Shown here: piece after piece, positions 36,233-44,623 of the stretch | Position numbering within the stretch: the stretch's first letter is position 1 | Layout: every line of letters starts with the position of its first letter | Origin: an uncultured Bacteroidales bacterium | GTDB lineage: Bacteria; Bacteroidota; Bacteroidia; Bacteroidales; Paludibacteraceae | NCBI GenBank assembly: GCA_903901975.1 | Contig: CAIUTB010000126.1 | Coordinates: forward strand, 33,489-97,488 | Direction: 5' to 3' | DNA: 64,000 nucleotides | Translations under genes and position numbers: made by a program | The notes under the pieces: model-generated | The model's database searches: none | What the model was told of the DNA's origin: nothing | What the model saw: the letters and a program-made list of their open reading frames with translations, nothing else

Positions 36233-36976
36233 ATGAAAACAAGTAAATTGATTTTTGCAATTGCTGCTCTGGGATTCCTGCTGATTTCGTGTACACCGGT
36301 TGAAAAAAAGGAAACAAAGTTCTATCTTGATGATTTTGAAACCGTAGCTCTTGGAAATGCCAATGTAACTGCCGATTCGGCAAATGCAAAGTTTGTAAAT
36401 GGAAATGCTGTATTTACAGTCAATACAGGAGGTATTTGGAATGGAGGAACGGTTTGTTCTGCTCAAACCGATACAGTTACAGCGGATTACACAAATGAAT
36501 ACAGTTCAATAACTGGTTCGGGTGCTCCAATAGGAGGTGTTAATTCAAAAAAATACGGAGTCGTTTATGGACCTGCTACATTATCTTGTCCAAAAGATTC
36601 TACAGGTTATTACTTCATTCATAGCATTATGTTGACAAATAGTACTTATACTTATCGTACAATTCTAAACGGGAATACATTCAGTAAAAAATTTGTTACT
36701 GGCGACTGGTTTAAGGTTATTATTACAGGATATAAAAACGGTATTCAAACAGGGCAAGTAGAATATTATTTGGCTGATTTCAGAAATGGAAAATCATTTA
36801 TTCTGAAAACATGGACAAGTATTGAATTATCAGGTTTAGGTGGTGAAGTTGACAAAGTAATATTTACTTTCGATTCGAGCGACAAAGGTCAATGGGGCAT
36901 AAATACACCAACTTATGTTTGTATTGATAATATCTATTTTACTCAAAACTATTCATTTCCTTTAGGATTAAACTAA
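36233..36976 (+). CDS. DUF4465 surface lipoprotein under cobalamin riboswitch control
   Basis: 247 residues with a lipoprotein signal peptide: hydrophobic stretch, then LISC at about residue 20. The mature part matches the DUF4465 pattern: DDFETVALGNANV, IMLTNSTYTYRTI, GDWFKVIITGYKNG, EYYLADFRNGKSFILKTWTSI, and GINTPTYVCIDNIYF. From memory, DUF4465-type lipoproteins in gut Bacteroidetes (BtuH) bind vitamin B12 at the cell surface; I could not check that here. Location directly behind a cobalamin riboswitch supports a role in corrinoid capture. No BtuB-type TonB receptor is encoded next to it. Confidence 0.88.
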   Translation: MKTSKLIFAIAALGFLLISCTPVEKKETKFYLDDFETVALGNANVTADSANAKFVNGNAVFTVNTGGIWNGGTVCSAQTDTVTADYTNEYSSITGSGAPIGGVNSKKYGVVYGPATLSCPKDSTGYYFIHSIMLTNSTYTYRTILNGNTFSKKFVTGDWFKVIITGYKNGIQTGQVEYYLADFRNGKSFILKTWTSIELSGLGGEVDKVIFTFDSSDKGQWGINTPTYVCIDNIYFTQNYSFPLGLN

Positions 36977-37027
36977 TAAGTATGAATTTTCGCTTTTATC
37001 TGCCGTAATATTTGAATTTCATACTTT

Positions 37028-37058
37028 AAACCGGAGCTAATTTAGTTCCGGTTTTTTT
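37028..37058 (+). terminator. Intrinsic terminator after the DUF4465 gene
   Basis: AAACCGGA and TCCGGTTT arms, a short loop and a T run. Confidence 0.85.
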
Positions 37059-37162
37059 GATTTTCAAAAATAATTTTCCGAATAGCTTTCTGAAAATGAA
37101 TAGAGTAGGGGAATTCAATAAAAAATAAACAGTCTTTGCTTTGTAAATTCGGCAAAAAGCAG

Positions 37163-37170
37163 TACTTTTG
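37163..37170 (+). promoter_or_regulatory. Promoter of the SRP RNA and tRNA-Thr transcript
   Basis: -7 element TACTTTTG with TTTG at 37140-37143 and a 19-base spacer. Confidence 0.7.
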
Positions 37171-37171
37171 T

Positions 37172-37274
37172 GCCGGGTAAGTCCTGCACGACCAGCTCCC
37201 TTCGAACTCCCCCAGGGCTTGATCGCAGCAAGGGTAGATGGTTGTAGCGGTGCGATGCAGGGGGCTTACCCACT
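37172..37274 (+). ncRNA. ffs: Signal recognition particle RNA (small bacterial type)
   Basis: The ends pair as GGGTAAG / CTTACCC, and the apical part contains the conserved GCAGCAAGGGTAGATGG-type Ffh-binding region. The length of about 100 bases and a -7 element just before the 5' end fit small bacterial SRP RNA. It guides Ffh-dependent membrane targeting. The exact ends are approximate. tRNA-Thr follows within a few bases, so both are probably cut from one transcript. Confidence 0.93.
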
Positions 37275-37275
37275 T

Positions 37276-37349
37276 GCCTCTTTAGCTCAGTTGGCCAGAG
37301 CACGTGATTTGTAATCTCGGGGTCGTTGGTTCGAATCCGACAAGAGGCT
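37276..37349 (+). tRNA. tRNA-Thr (anticodon TGT)
   Basis: Acceptor arms GCCTCTT / AAGAGGC, D-arm GCTC/GAGC, loop TTTGTAA with anticodon TGT at 37310-37312, and T-arm with GTTCGAAT. The anticodon stem has one T-T mismatch. Discriminator T, no encoded CCA. It shares a promoter with the SRP RNA. Confidence 0.96.
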
Positions 37350-37353
37350 CAAC

Positions 37354-37390
37354 AAAAAAGTCGCTTCCATTCTTTGGAAGCGACTTTTTT
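37354..37390. terminator. Bidirectional terminator after tRNA-Thr
   Basis: AAAAAAGTCGCTTCCA and TGGAAGCGACTTTTTT arms form a perfect stem, used from both sides because the YihY gene converges here. Confidence 0.92.
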
Positions 37391-37410
37391 ATTGGTTTAT
37401 TGTAAGTTAT

Positions 37411-38730
37411 CTACAAATCCTTTAGCAGAATATGCTTGGTACTTTCGTCAGAAAGTTCTTTGAGATTCAATGTTTTTTGCCAAAAAGAATCGAGCGATTC
37501 ATTTTTGTTCGAAAGAAAGAGTTCTGAACCATGATTATCTAACTTGCTGTACAATAGATTCACTGTGAGCCGGTTAATATCGAAAGCCGGTAGAAAGGTT
37601 GTCGTTTTTCCTTCAGTAACTTCAACCAATACAGATACTTCCACCAACTTGGCAATCAGTTGGTTTACTATTCGTATGGGCAATCTGTACTTGTGGGCAA
37701 TGTTTTCAGCTGTTAATGCGGGTTCCTGTGCTTCAAAGCGTTTTACAATGACATAGCTTATAAAAAGTGTCAGAAAATTTTTATAACGTGTGCTGATATG
37801 ATTAGTATCAAACTCATATTCAAAGTTTTGTATATTTTGCGAAGCATAGGATACTTCAGCACCAAAAAGTACAATCAAACACGAAACCTGTAACCAAATA
37901 AATAAAAGTGGAATAGCAGCAAATCCACCATATACCACATTATAGCGCGAAAGGTAATTTTGCCCATGAATATACATTAACTGAAATAGTTGGAAAAGCG
38001 TTCCGGCAACCAGTCCGGCAATAACTGCATTCGAGAATTTTACACGAGTATTCGGAATCACCAGATATAAAACAGTAAACACGATCCAATTGACAATGTA
38101 AGGTGTGAATTTTACGCTGAACCGCAGAAAAGGTGTCAGTACATCATAAATAAAAGGTTGGGAAATCTTAGAGTTGAAAAAGATGGATAATCCACTCGAA
38201 AATATTATCAGAAATGGAATAATAAGTACTAATGAAAGATAGGTACTAAGTTGCCGGTTAAATGGCCGCTGTTTTTTTACCTGCCAAACACTGTTGAATG
38301 CCTTTTCAATCTGACGAAACAGGCTCATGACCGACCAGAGCAAAATAATCAGTCCCACACCAATAAAAACACCCCCTTGTGCTGCCTTCAGATAACGCGA
38401 GACAAAGTCCAGAATGGTAGGAATAACCTGAACCTGACCGACCAAAGTACCTTCCAGAGACTCTTCAATAGTTTTATCAAATCCAAAGCCCTTAGCAATG
38501 GCAATAATTAATGCAAAAAGTGGAATAATAGCAAATAAGATAGAATAAACAAGGGCAGAAGCACGAATATATAAATTATCGACTATAAAACCCCGAATAG
38601 CCACAATTAGGGTCTTAATAAAACGATAAAGACCCCGTTTGAAACCGGATAACTCAAATTCAGTTAGCTGCCAGATTTCGTAGCGCAGAAACTGATAAAT
38701 ATGAACAATAAATGCGAATGATTTGGGCAT
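37411..38730 (-). CDS. YihY/UPF0761 family membrane protein
   Basis: 439 residues with about six membrane helices in residues 40-290: ASALVYSILFAIIPLFALIIA, then VGLIILLWSVMSLFRQIEKAFNSVW, and AGTLFQLFQLMYIHGQNYLSRYNVVYGGFAAIPLLFIWLQ. This pattern is of the YihY/BrkB family, once called RNase BN but without proven nuclease activity. The C-terminal 130 residues look like a winged-helix-type extension of unknown role. Confidence 0.9.
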   Translation of the reverse strand: MPKSFAFIVHIYQFLRYEIWQLTEFELSGFKRGLYRFIKTLIVAIRGFIVDNLYIRASALVYSILFAIIPLFALIIAIAKGFGFDKTIEESLEGTLVGQVQVIPTILDFVSRYLKAAQGGVFIGVGLIILLWSVMSLFRQIEKAFNSVWQVKKQRPFNRQLSTYLSLVLIIPFLIIFSSGLSIFFNSKISQPFIYDVLTPFLRFSVKFTPYIVNWIVFTVLYLVIPNTRVKFSNAVIAGLVAGTLFQLFQLMYIHGQNYLSRYNVVYGGFAAIPLLFIWLQVSCLIVLFGAEVSYASQNIQNFEYEFDTNHISTRYKNFLTLFISYVIVKRFEAQEPALTAENIAHKYRLPIRIVNQLIAKLVEVSVLVEVTEGKTTTFLPAFDINRLTVNLLYSKLDNHGSELFLSNKNESLDSFWQKTLNLKELSDESTKHILLKDL

Positions 38731-38770
38731 TTAAACAATTTTCAATTAACTAATCAACTAAACAAAAAAA

Positions 38771-39184
38771 GCAGGTCTGTAAGCCGGGTTTTGTACTTTA
38801 CCTGCGCAAAGTGTCTGTCATTTATCTTGGACATAAGTCACCTTATGCCTCCAGCAATCTACCCTCCAACATCGGGCGAGCAACCCTACATGCGTTGGTA
38901 TACTTGATCTTGCAACCCATAAGGCGTACGGCATTCCGTGTTGCCACGAAACCCGGTGAGCTCTTACCTCACCTTTTCACCCTTACTCCGCCGACCTCTC
39001 CCGTCTCGCTTGAGGCGAGACACCCTCTCCAAAAGGAGAGGGATAAATGGAAAAATGTTTTTTGAAGCGGTTATTTTCTGTTACACTACTCTGCTCTCAC
39101 AAACAGCTTCCCGTTAGGAAATATGGTGCTCTGCGTTGCCCGGACTTTCCTCCCCACCAAGGTGGAGCGACAAACCGACCTGCT
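38771..39184 (-). ncRNA. rnpB: RNase P RNA, class A, with a repeat-expanded P12 arm
   Basis: The minus-strand ends pair as GCAGGTCGG and ACAGACCTGC. Conserved core words GAGGAAAGTCCGGGC near the 5' end, AGGGTGAAAAGGTG in the middle and the 3' ACATAAGGTG-type region mark bacterial RNase P RNA, which trims tRNA 5' ends. The length of about 414 bases is a little above normal because the P12 arm contains two extra hairpins built from repeat-type palindromes (38991-39050). A -7 element is located 8 bases upstream. Ends are approximate. Confidence 0.93.
38991..39050. repeat. GC-rich palindromic repeats inside RNase P RNA
   Basis: Two adjacent perfect hairpins: GTCTCGC...GCGAGAC and CCCTCTCC AAAA GGAGAGGG, bordered by CCTCTCCC. 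They sit at the tip of the P12 arm. Confidence 0.8.
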
Positions 39185-39191
39185 TTTTTTG

Positions 39192-39199
39192 CAAAGATA
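39192..39199 (-). promoter_or_regulatory. -7 promoter element of rnpB
   Basis: The minus strand reads TATCTTTG, 8 bases before the RNA 5' end. A second -7 element facing the other way (TATTTTTG, 39223-39230) may serve the NDH-2 gene. Confidence 0.65.
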
Positions 39200-39358
39200 A
39201 AGATTATTTTCTAAAATTTACCTATTTTTGTAGTGTGTTGATATACAAACGAATATAATAAATGCAAAAGCAAATTAAAGAAAAAAATCTTTATTTGTCA
39301 ACAATTCGTCTTTTTTGTTGTTAGTAGAGTAAGTTTTTAAATGAAATAGTATGTAATT

Positions 39359-40654
39359 ATGGGTGAACTTGGTTTTAAAAAGGGTAATAAAGTTGTTATT
39401 ATTGGAGGAGGTTTTGCAGGTCTACAACTGGCTAAAAAATTAATGAAGGCAGATTTGAAGGTGATTTTGGTTGACAAACAAAACCATCATCAGTTTCAGC
39501 CATTGTTTTATCAGGTGGCAAGTGGTCGCCTTGAGCCGTCAAGTATCTCATTTCCATTTCGTAAAATATTTCAGAAAAGTAAGAATGTTGATTTTCGCAT
39601 GGCTGATATTACCAGCATTGATCCGGTTGAGCAGAAAATTATGACTGCCTATGACCGCACTATTACCTACGATCATTTGGTGATTTCTACGGGTTGTAAA
39701 ACAAACTTTTTTGGAAATAAGCAGATGAGTGAAAATGCATTCTCTATGAAAAGTACCCAAGAATCAATAGAAATCCGAAACAAAATACTTTTTAGCTTTG
39801 AAAAAGAGATTTTTGCCCGTGAAGAAGAGAAACAGGCATGGATGAATATCATCATTGTGGGAGGTGGACCAACAGGAGTAGAGCTCTCTGGCGCTTTTGC
39901 CGAACTGAAAAAAAACGTATTGCCGAAAGATTATCATAATATTGATTTTTCCAAATTGAATATCATTTTGCTCGAAGGCAGTAAATACACACTCAATAAT
40001 ATGAGTGATGAATCAAAAGCAGCTTCGCGTAAGTATCTGGAAGAAATGAGTGTGATAGTAAAAACCGAAACACTTATTCAATCCTATGATGGCAATGTGG
40101 CTGTGTTGAATACCGGTGAAACCATTCCTTCAAAGAATGTAATATGGGCTGCCGGTGTTACCGGAAATATAATCGAAGGGCTTGATTCAGAAGATGTTTT
40201 TAAAAACAGATATGTGGTTGACAGGTTCAATAAACTGAAAAGGTTCAATAATATCTATGCTTTGGGCGATGTGGCTTATATGACAACTTCAAAATATCCG
40301 AATGGTCACCCACAGGTTGCCAACGTGGCTATTAATCAGGCAATAAATCTTGGAAAGAACATCGTCAAATCATTAAAAAGTGAACCTTTTGAACTGAAGG
40401 AATATGAATACAATGATATGGGAATGATGGCAACCATTGGTAAGCACAAAGCTGTTGTAGAACTTCCATTTATCAAGTTTAAAGGTGTTTTTGCGTGGTA
40501 TGTCTGGATGTTTTTACACCTCATGTTGATTCTGAGTGTGAGAAACAAACTGATTATCTTTTTCAACTGGGCATGGAGTTATATGACTAAAGACACTTCG
40601 TTACGGTTGATTACCCATATTGATTATAAAAAAGAGAAAGTAACTGATTTTTAA
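39359..40654 (+). CDS. Type II NADH dehydrogenase-like FAD oxidoreductase
   Basis: 431 residues. FAD motif VVIIGGGFAGLQLAKKL at about 12-28, NHHQFQPLFYQVASG near 43, NAD motif IIVGGGPTGVELSG near 164, and ALGDVAYM near 302. The C-terminus has a hydrophobic, amphipathic end (VWMFLHLMLIL). This fits NDH-2, which feeds electrons from NADH to quinone on the membrane surface without pumping. Which quinone is used cannot be told. Confidence 0.9.
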   Translation: MGELGFKKGNKVVIIGGGFAGLQLAKKLMKADLKVILVDKQNHHQFQPLFYQVASGRLEPSSISFPFRKIFQKSKNVDFRMADITSIDPVEQKIMTAYDRTITYDHLVISTGCKTNFFGNKQMSENAFSMKSTQESIEIRNKILFSFEKEIFAREEEKQAWMNIIIVGGGPTGVELSGAFAELKKNVLPKDYHNIDFSKLNIILLEGSKYTLNNMSDESKAASRKYLEEMSVIVKTETLIQSYDGNVAVLNTGETIPSKNVIWAAGVTGNIIEGLDSEDVFKNRYVVDRFNKLKRFNNIYALGDVAYMTTSKYPNGHPQVANVAINQAINLGKNIVKSLKSEPFELKEYEYNDMGMMATIGKHKAVVELPFIKFKGVFAWYVWMFLHLMLILSVRNKLIIFFNWAWSYMTKDTSLRLITHIDYKKEKVTDF

Positions 40655-40660
40655 TCAAAC

Positions 40661-40694
40661 AAAAAGGCTTCGAAATTTAATTCGAAGCCTTTTT
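40661..40694. terminator. Bidirectional terminator between NDH-2 and TrpB2
   Basis: AAAAAGGCTTCGAA and TTCGAAGCCTTTTT arms form a perfect 14-bp stem with a six-base loop between convergent genes. Confidence 0.92.
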
Positions 40695-40728
40695 CATATT
40701 AGTATCAGGAAGTTTTTTTTTAGGCTTC

Positions 40729-42096
40729 TTATTCACCCAAACCGGAAATTTTACTTAGGTTGGCAGCAATATCGGCATCTGACAAAGAGTAATTTACCAA
40801 ATCGTCTGCCAGATACTGATCGTAAGCAGCCATATCTACCAATCCGTGACCTGAAAGGTTGAATAATATGGTTTTAGTTGTACCTTCTTCCTTGCATTTT
40901 AAAGCTTCATTGATAGCAGCAGCAATGGCGTGAGCCGATTCCGGAGCAGGAACAATACCTTCGGTTTGAGCAAACAAAACACCGGCTTTAAATGAATCCA
41001 GTTGTTCAATATCTACCGCTTCCATTAAATTATCTTTCATCAACTGACTAACAATGGTTCCGGCACCGTGGTAACGAAGTCCACCGGCATGAATATGCGC
41101 AGGAGCAAAGTTATGACCTAGTGTAAACATTGGCAACAATGGAGTGTAGCCTGCTTCATCACCAAAATCATATTGGAACTTACCGCGAGTCAATTTTGGA
41201 CAGGATGATGGTTCTGCGGCAATAAAGCGTGTTTTCTTACCTTCTTTAATGTTATGGCGCATAAATGGAAAAGCAATTCCGGAGAAGTTTGAGCCTCCAC
41301 CAAAACACCCAATCACAACGTCAGGATATTCACCAGCCATTTCCATTTGCTTTTCAGCTTCCAGCCCGATAACAGTCTGGTGCAATGAAACGTGATTCAG
41401 TACACTTCCAAGTGTGTATTTACAGTTAGGAGTACTCATTGCCAGTTCAATGGCTTCCGAAATTGCTGTACCCAGACTTCCCTGATAATTAGGGTGTTCG
41501 GTTATAATCGCACGTCCTGCTTTCGTGGACATACTGGGAGAGGGAATAACCTGCGCACCCCATGTTTGCATTAGCGAGCGGCGATACGGTTTTTGTTCGT
41601 AGCTTATTTTTACCATATATACAGCCAGTTCCAAACCGAACATTTTAGCAGCAAGCGATAAAGCTGTTCCCCATTGACCAGCTCCGGTTTCGGTAGTAAT
41701 GTTGGTTGTTCCTTCTTTTTTGCAATAATATGCCTGTGCCAGTGCTGAGTTCAGCTTGTGTGAACCAACGGGACTTACACTTTCGTTTTTGAAATAAATA
41801 TGAGCGGGAGTATCCAGGGCTTTTTCTAGATTGTAAGCACGAACTAATGGCGTGGGACGGTATATTTTTAATTTCTCGCGTACTTCTTCAGGAATATCGA
41901 TCCATACATCAGTCTGATTCAATTCCTGTTCTGCTAAATCTTTTGCAAATAATGGCGTTAAATCATCAATCGTCAACGGTTGTTTAGTTCCCGGATGCAA
42001 CATAGGCATAGGTTTGTTTACAAGCTCAGCAACAATGTTGTACCATTTGGTAGGCAGATCTTTTTCTTCTAAAAGGAATTTCTTTGTTTTATCCAT
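40729..42096 (-). CDS. TrpB2-type tryptophan synthase beta-like PLP enzyme
   Basis: 455 residues, longer than classic TrpB (about 400). The N-terminal extension (RPTPLVRAYNLE) and the PLP-lysine segment VGSHKLNSALAQAYYCKKEG near residue 111, followed by TETGAGQWGTALS, mark the TrpB2 branch. FGGGSNFSG near 241 binds the PLP phosphate. TrpB2 enzymes condense indole with serine, or phosphoserine in some archaea, and often act without TrpA. No trpA is nearby. Confidence 0.92.
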   Translation of the reverse strand: MDKTKKFLLEEKDLPTKWYNIVAELVNKPMPMLHPGTKQPLTIDDLTPLFAKDLAEQELNQTDVWIDIPEEVREKLKIYRPTPLVRAYNLEKALDTPAHIYFKNESVSPVGSHKLNSALAQAYYCKKEGTTNITTETGAGQWGTALSLAAKMFGLELAVYMVKISYEQKPYRRSLMQTWGAQVIPSPSMSTKAGRAIITEHPNYQGSLGTAISEAIELAMSTPNCKYTLGSVLNHVSLHQTVIGLEAEKQMEMAGEYPDVVIGCFGGGSNFSGIAFPFMRHNIKEGKKTRFIAAEPSSCPKLTRGKFQYDFGDEAGYTPLLPMFTLGHNFAPAHIHAGGLRYHGAGTIVSQLMKDNLMEAVDIEQLDSFKAGVLFAQTEGIVPAPESAHAIAAAINEALKCKEEGTTKTILFNLSGHGLVDMAAYDQYLADDLVNYSLSDADIAANLSKISGLGE

Positions 42097-42199
42097 TTTG
42101 ATTTTAAATTATCGGTAAATATTGAATCTATTTTTTATGTTTAATTTTGCAGTTTCAATCGATTGGGATTTTAGAAATATAAATGCTCATTAGGGAAGC

Positions 42200-42207
42200 C
42201 AAAGATA
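42200..42207 (-). promoter_or_regulatory. -7 promoter element for the TrpB2 gene
   Basis: The minus strand reads TATCTTTG, about 104 bases upstream of the start. The spacer 42097-42380 otherwise holds only AT-rich sequence and the divergent yicC promoter. Confidence 0.55.
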
Positions 42208-42328
42208 GAAATATTTTTCAAAAATTTAAATATTATGGCCTGTTTTTAGTTAGAATTGACACATTTTTGTGTCTTTTGTGCGAAATATGACAGTTAGGGG
42301 CATTAATTGATACTTTAAAAAAATGTTG

Positions 42329-42336
42329 TACTTTTG
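42329..42336 (+). promoter_or_regulatory. -7 promoter element of the yicC-gmk-nadD group
   Basis: TACTTTTG (TAnnTTTG), 45 bases before yicC. Confidence 0.65.
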
Positions 42337-42380
42337 CATATCAAACGATACAAGCTCATTTACAAAAAAACTTACATAAT

Positions 42381-43256
42381 ATGATACAATCCATGACGGG
42401 CTTCGGAAAAGCCACCTGTGAATATGGCAATAAGAAAATTGTCGTTGAGATTAAGTCGCTTAATAGCAAGCAGTTGGACGTTTCAACACGTATTTCCGGA
42501 CTCTATCGCGAAAAGGACATTGAAATTCGCAATGAGCTGTCACAGAAGCTTGAACGTGGTAAAATAGATTTATCGCTATACGTTGATAATTCAGGTAAAG
42601 AGTCGGTTACACAGATTAATCAATCCGTATTGGAGGCTTATTATGAACAAATCAAGACTTTGTCCGTGAATTTGGGTATCGAAGTGCCTTCTAACTGGTT
42701 TGAAATATTGTTACGTCTTCCAGAGACTATGAAGACCGAAACAGTTGAAATGGACGACAACGAATGGATTGAAATCAAAAAAGCAATTGCCTTGGCAATC
42801 GAACAATTGACAGAGTTCCGGATTCAGGAAGGAAAATCACTGGAAGGCGTATTTAATGCTAAAATTGCTCATATCGGGCAGTTATTGGTTGAAACAGCAC
42901 CTTACGAAATGGAACGCGTAGAGAAAATTAAAGGCCGTTTGGAGGAAAATCTACAGGCTCTATCCGATAAAATCGACTACGATAAGAATCGTTTAGAACA
43001 GGAATTAATCTTTTATATCGAAAAACTCGATGTAAACGAGGAAAAGGTACGTTTGCGCAACCATCTCGACTATTTTATAGAAACCATGCAACATGAAAAA
43101 TCACCGGGTAAGAAACTTGGCTTTATAGCTCAAGAGATTGGACGTGAGATAAATACACTTGGTTCTAAATCTAATCAAAGCGAAATGCAGAAGATTGTAG
43201 TACTTATGAAAGACGATCTGGAACAAATCAAGGAGCAGGTTCTTAATGTACTTTAA
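42381..43256 (+). CDS. yicC: YicC family endoribonuclease
   Basis: 291 residues, normal for the family. It begins MIQSMTGFGKA, the YicC signature, and ends with the DUF1732-type region: EKVRLRNHLDYFIE, GKKLGFIAQEIGREINTLGSK and VLMKDDLEQIKEQ. YicC proteins are reported endoribonucleases. It is followed by gmk and nadD in the same orientation, as is common in Bacteroidetes. Confidence 0.94.
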   Translation: MIQSMTGFGKATCEYGNKKIVVEIKSLNSKQLDVSTRISGLYREKDIEIRNELSQKLERGKIDLSLYVDNSGKESVTQINQSVLEAYYEQIKTLSVNLGIEVPSNWFEILLRLPETMKTETVEMDDNEWIEIKKAIALAIEQLTEFRIQEGKSLEGVFNAKIAHIGQLLVETAPYEMERVEKIKGRLEENLQALSDKIDYDKNRLEQELIFYIEKLDVNEEKVRLRNHLDYFIETMQHEKSPGKKLGFIAQEIGREINTLGSKSNQSEMQKIVVLMKDDLEQIKEQVLNVL

Positions 43257-43262
43257 TCAGCT

Positions 43263-43324
43263 GTAAGCGGTAAACAGTAAGCAGTAATTTTAGAGCAATT
43301 ATAAACTACAAACTATAAACTACC
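43263..43324. repeat. Two arrays of 7-nt repeats between yicC and gmk
   Basis: 43263-43290 holds four GTAARCR-type words in register, and 43297-43324 holds four AACTAYA-type words in register. They fill most of the 79-base gap, including the place where the gmk ribosome binding site would be expected. Confidence 0.85.
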
Positions 43325-43335
43325 GAATAATAGAA

Positions 43336-43902
43336 ATGGCGGGTAAATTAATTATATTTTCAGCACCATCGGGAGCAGGTAAAAGTACCCTTGTTCAGCA
43401 TCTTTTGGGTCGTGGATTGGAGTTGGAATTCTCTGTTTCGGCTACCAGTAGAGCTCCGAGAGGCACAGAACAGCATGGGGTTGACTATTATTTTCTAACT
43501 CCTGAAGAATTCAGACAGAAGATTGATAATCAGCAGTTTGTTGAATACGAAGAAGTTTATCCGGATTGTTATTATGGTACACTTCGCACTGAGGTTGAAC
43601 GCATTACTGCTAAAAATAAGAATGTCGTTTTTGATGTTGATGTGGTTGGTGGTTTGAATATCAAAAAACAGTTTGATGACCGTGCACTATCTATTTTTAT
43701 AGCTCCTCCAAGTATTGATGTGCTGCAAAAAAGACTTCATGAACGGGCAACCGACTCACCCGAAATGATTGAAAAGCGGGTGGCTAAAGCAGCATACGAA
43801 ATGACTTTCGCACCACAGTTTGATGTTACTGTAATTAATGATAATCTCGAAACTGCAAAGACAGTAACAGAGCGATTAATACGGGAATTTCTGTTTGGGT
43901 GA
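43336..43902 (+). CDS. gmk: Guanylate kinase
   Basis: 188 residues. P-loop SAPSGAGKST at 8-17, SATSRAPRGTEQHGVDYYF near 35, the GMP-binding region EYEEVYPDCYYGT near 70, and the lid ERATDSPEMIEKR near 136. It phosphorylates GMP to GDP. The preceding spacer consists largely of heptamer repeats. Confidence 0.97.
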   Translation: MAGKLIIFSAPSGAGKSTLVQHLLGRGLELEFSVSATSRAPRGTEQHGVDYYFLTPEEFRQKIDNQQFVEYEEVYPDCYYGTLRTEVERITAKNKNVVFDVDVVGGLNIKKQFDDRALSIFIAPPSIDVLQKRLHERATDSPEMIEKRVAKAAYEMTFAPQFDVTVINDNLETAKTVTERLIREFLFG

Positions 43903-43913
43903 AAGGTTGAATA

Positions 43914-44003
43914 AGTTGAATGGGTTGAACGATAGAATTAATAAGAATTCTTTCGTTGTTCTATTAACGATTAAACTAATCAACGAATTACCTATTCAAC
44001 TTA
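43914..44003. repeat. 9-nt repeats and inverted word between gmk and nadD
   Basis: Three 9-nt words of the RRGTTGAAY type run from 43914 to 43940, and TAAGTTGAAT (43922-43931) has an exact inverted copy ATTCAACTTA at 43994-44003. The 125-base gap holds no gene. Confidence 0.75.
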
Positions 44004-44027
44004 ATCGACAAAAAAATTAATATAAAC

Positions 44028-44612
44028 ATGGAAATAGCCTTATTCTTTGGTTCTTTCAATCCAATTCATACCGGACATACTCAACTGGCTGAATACTTGA
44101 TAAATAATGGTTTTTCTGACGAAGTCTGGTTTGTTGTTTCACCTTGCAATCCCCTTAAGAATCAGGCTGATTTATTGGATGAATATATCCGGTTGGATAT
44201 GCTGATTATAGCCATACAAAATCAACCAAAATTTAAAGCCTGTGATATAGAATTTGACTTGTCACTACCATCTTATACCATTGATACGCTTCATGCACTT
44301 TCGGCTCAATATCCTGATAAACAGTTTACTCTGTTGATTGGCAGCGATAATGCTCTGGTTTTTGATCAGTGGAAAAACCCACAACAAATGCTGACCGAAT
44401 ATCCTGTTTTAGTTTATCCTCGTCGTGGATTTAATTTTGCTGAAGTATCCGCTCTTTATCCTCAAATGCAATTGCTCGATACACCCTATTTTGATATATC
44501 GTCCACCGAAATCCGTTATGGTCTGGCACAAAAAAAGGATGTAAGCAATTGGCTACATCCTTCTGTGTATAACTTTATTGTTGAGAATGATCTGTATTCA
44601 ATTCCCCTTTAG
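44028..44612 (+). CDS. nadD: Nicotinate-nucleotide adenylyltransferase
   Basis: 194 residues. ATP-binding GSFNPIHTGHTQLAEY at 8-23 with the HxGH motif, FTLLIGSDNAL near 102, and ISSTEIRYGLAQKKDVSNWL near 163 (ISSTxxR). It makes NaAD from NaMN and ATP. Convergent with the MBL hydrolase gene. Confidence 0.96.
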   Translation: MEIALFFGSFNPIHTGHTQLAEYLINNGFSDEVWFVVSPCNPLKNQADLLDEYIRLDMLIIAIQNQPKFKACDIEFDLSLPSYTIDTLHALSAQYPDKQFTLLIGSDNALVFDQWKNPQQMLTEYPVLVYPRRGFNFAEVSALYPQMQLLDTPYFDISSTEIRYGLAQKKDVSNWLHPSVYNFIVENDLYSIPL

Positions 44613-44623
44613 GGCATAGGGGT

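Noticed and set aside
37115..37303. 62-codon open frame on the minus strand
   Set aside because: It covers the SRP RNA and the start of tRNA-Thr.
38811..39065. 84-codon open frame on the plus strand
   Set aside because: It lies wholly within RNase P RNA on the other strand.
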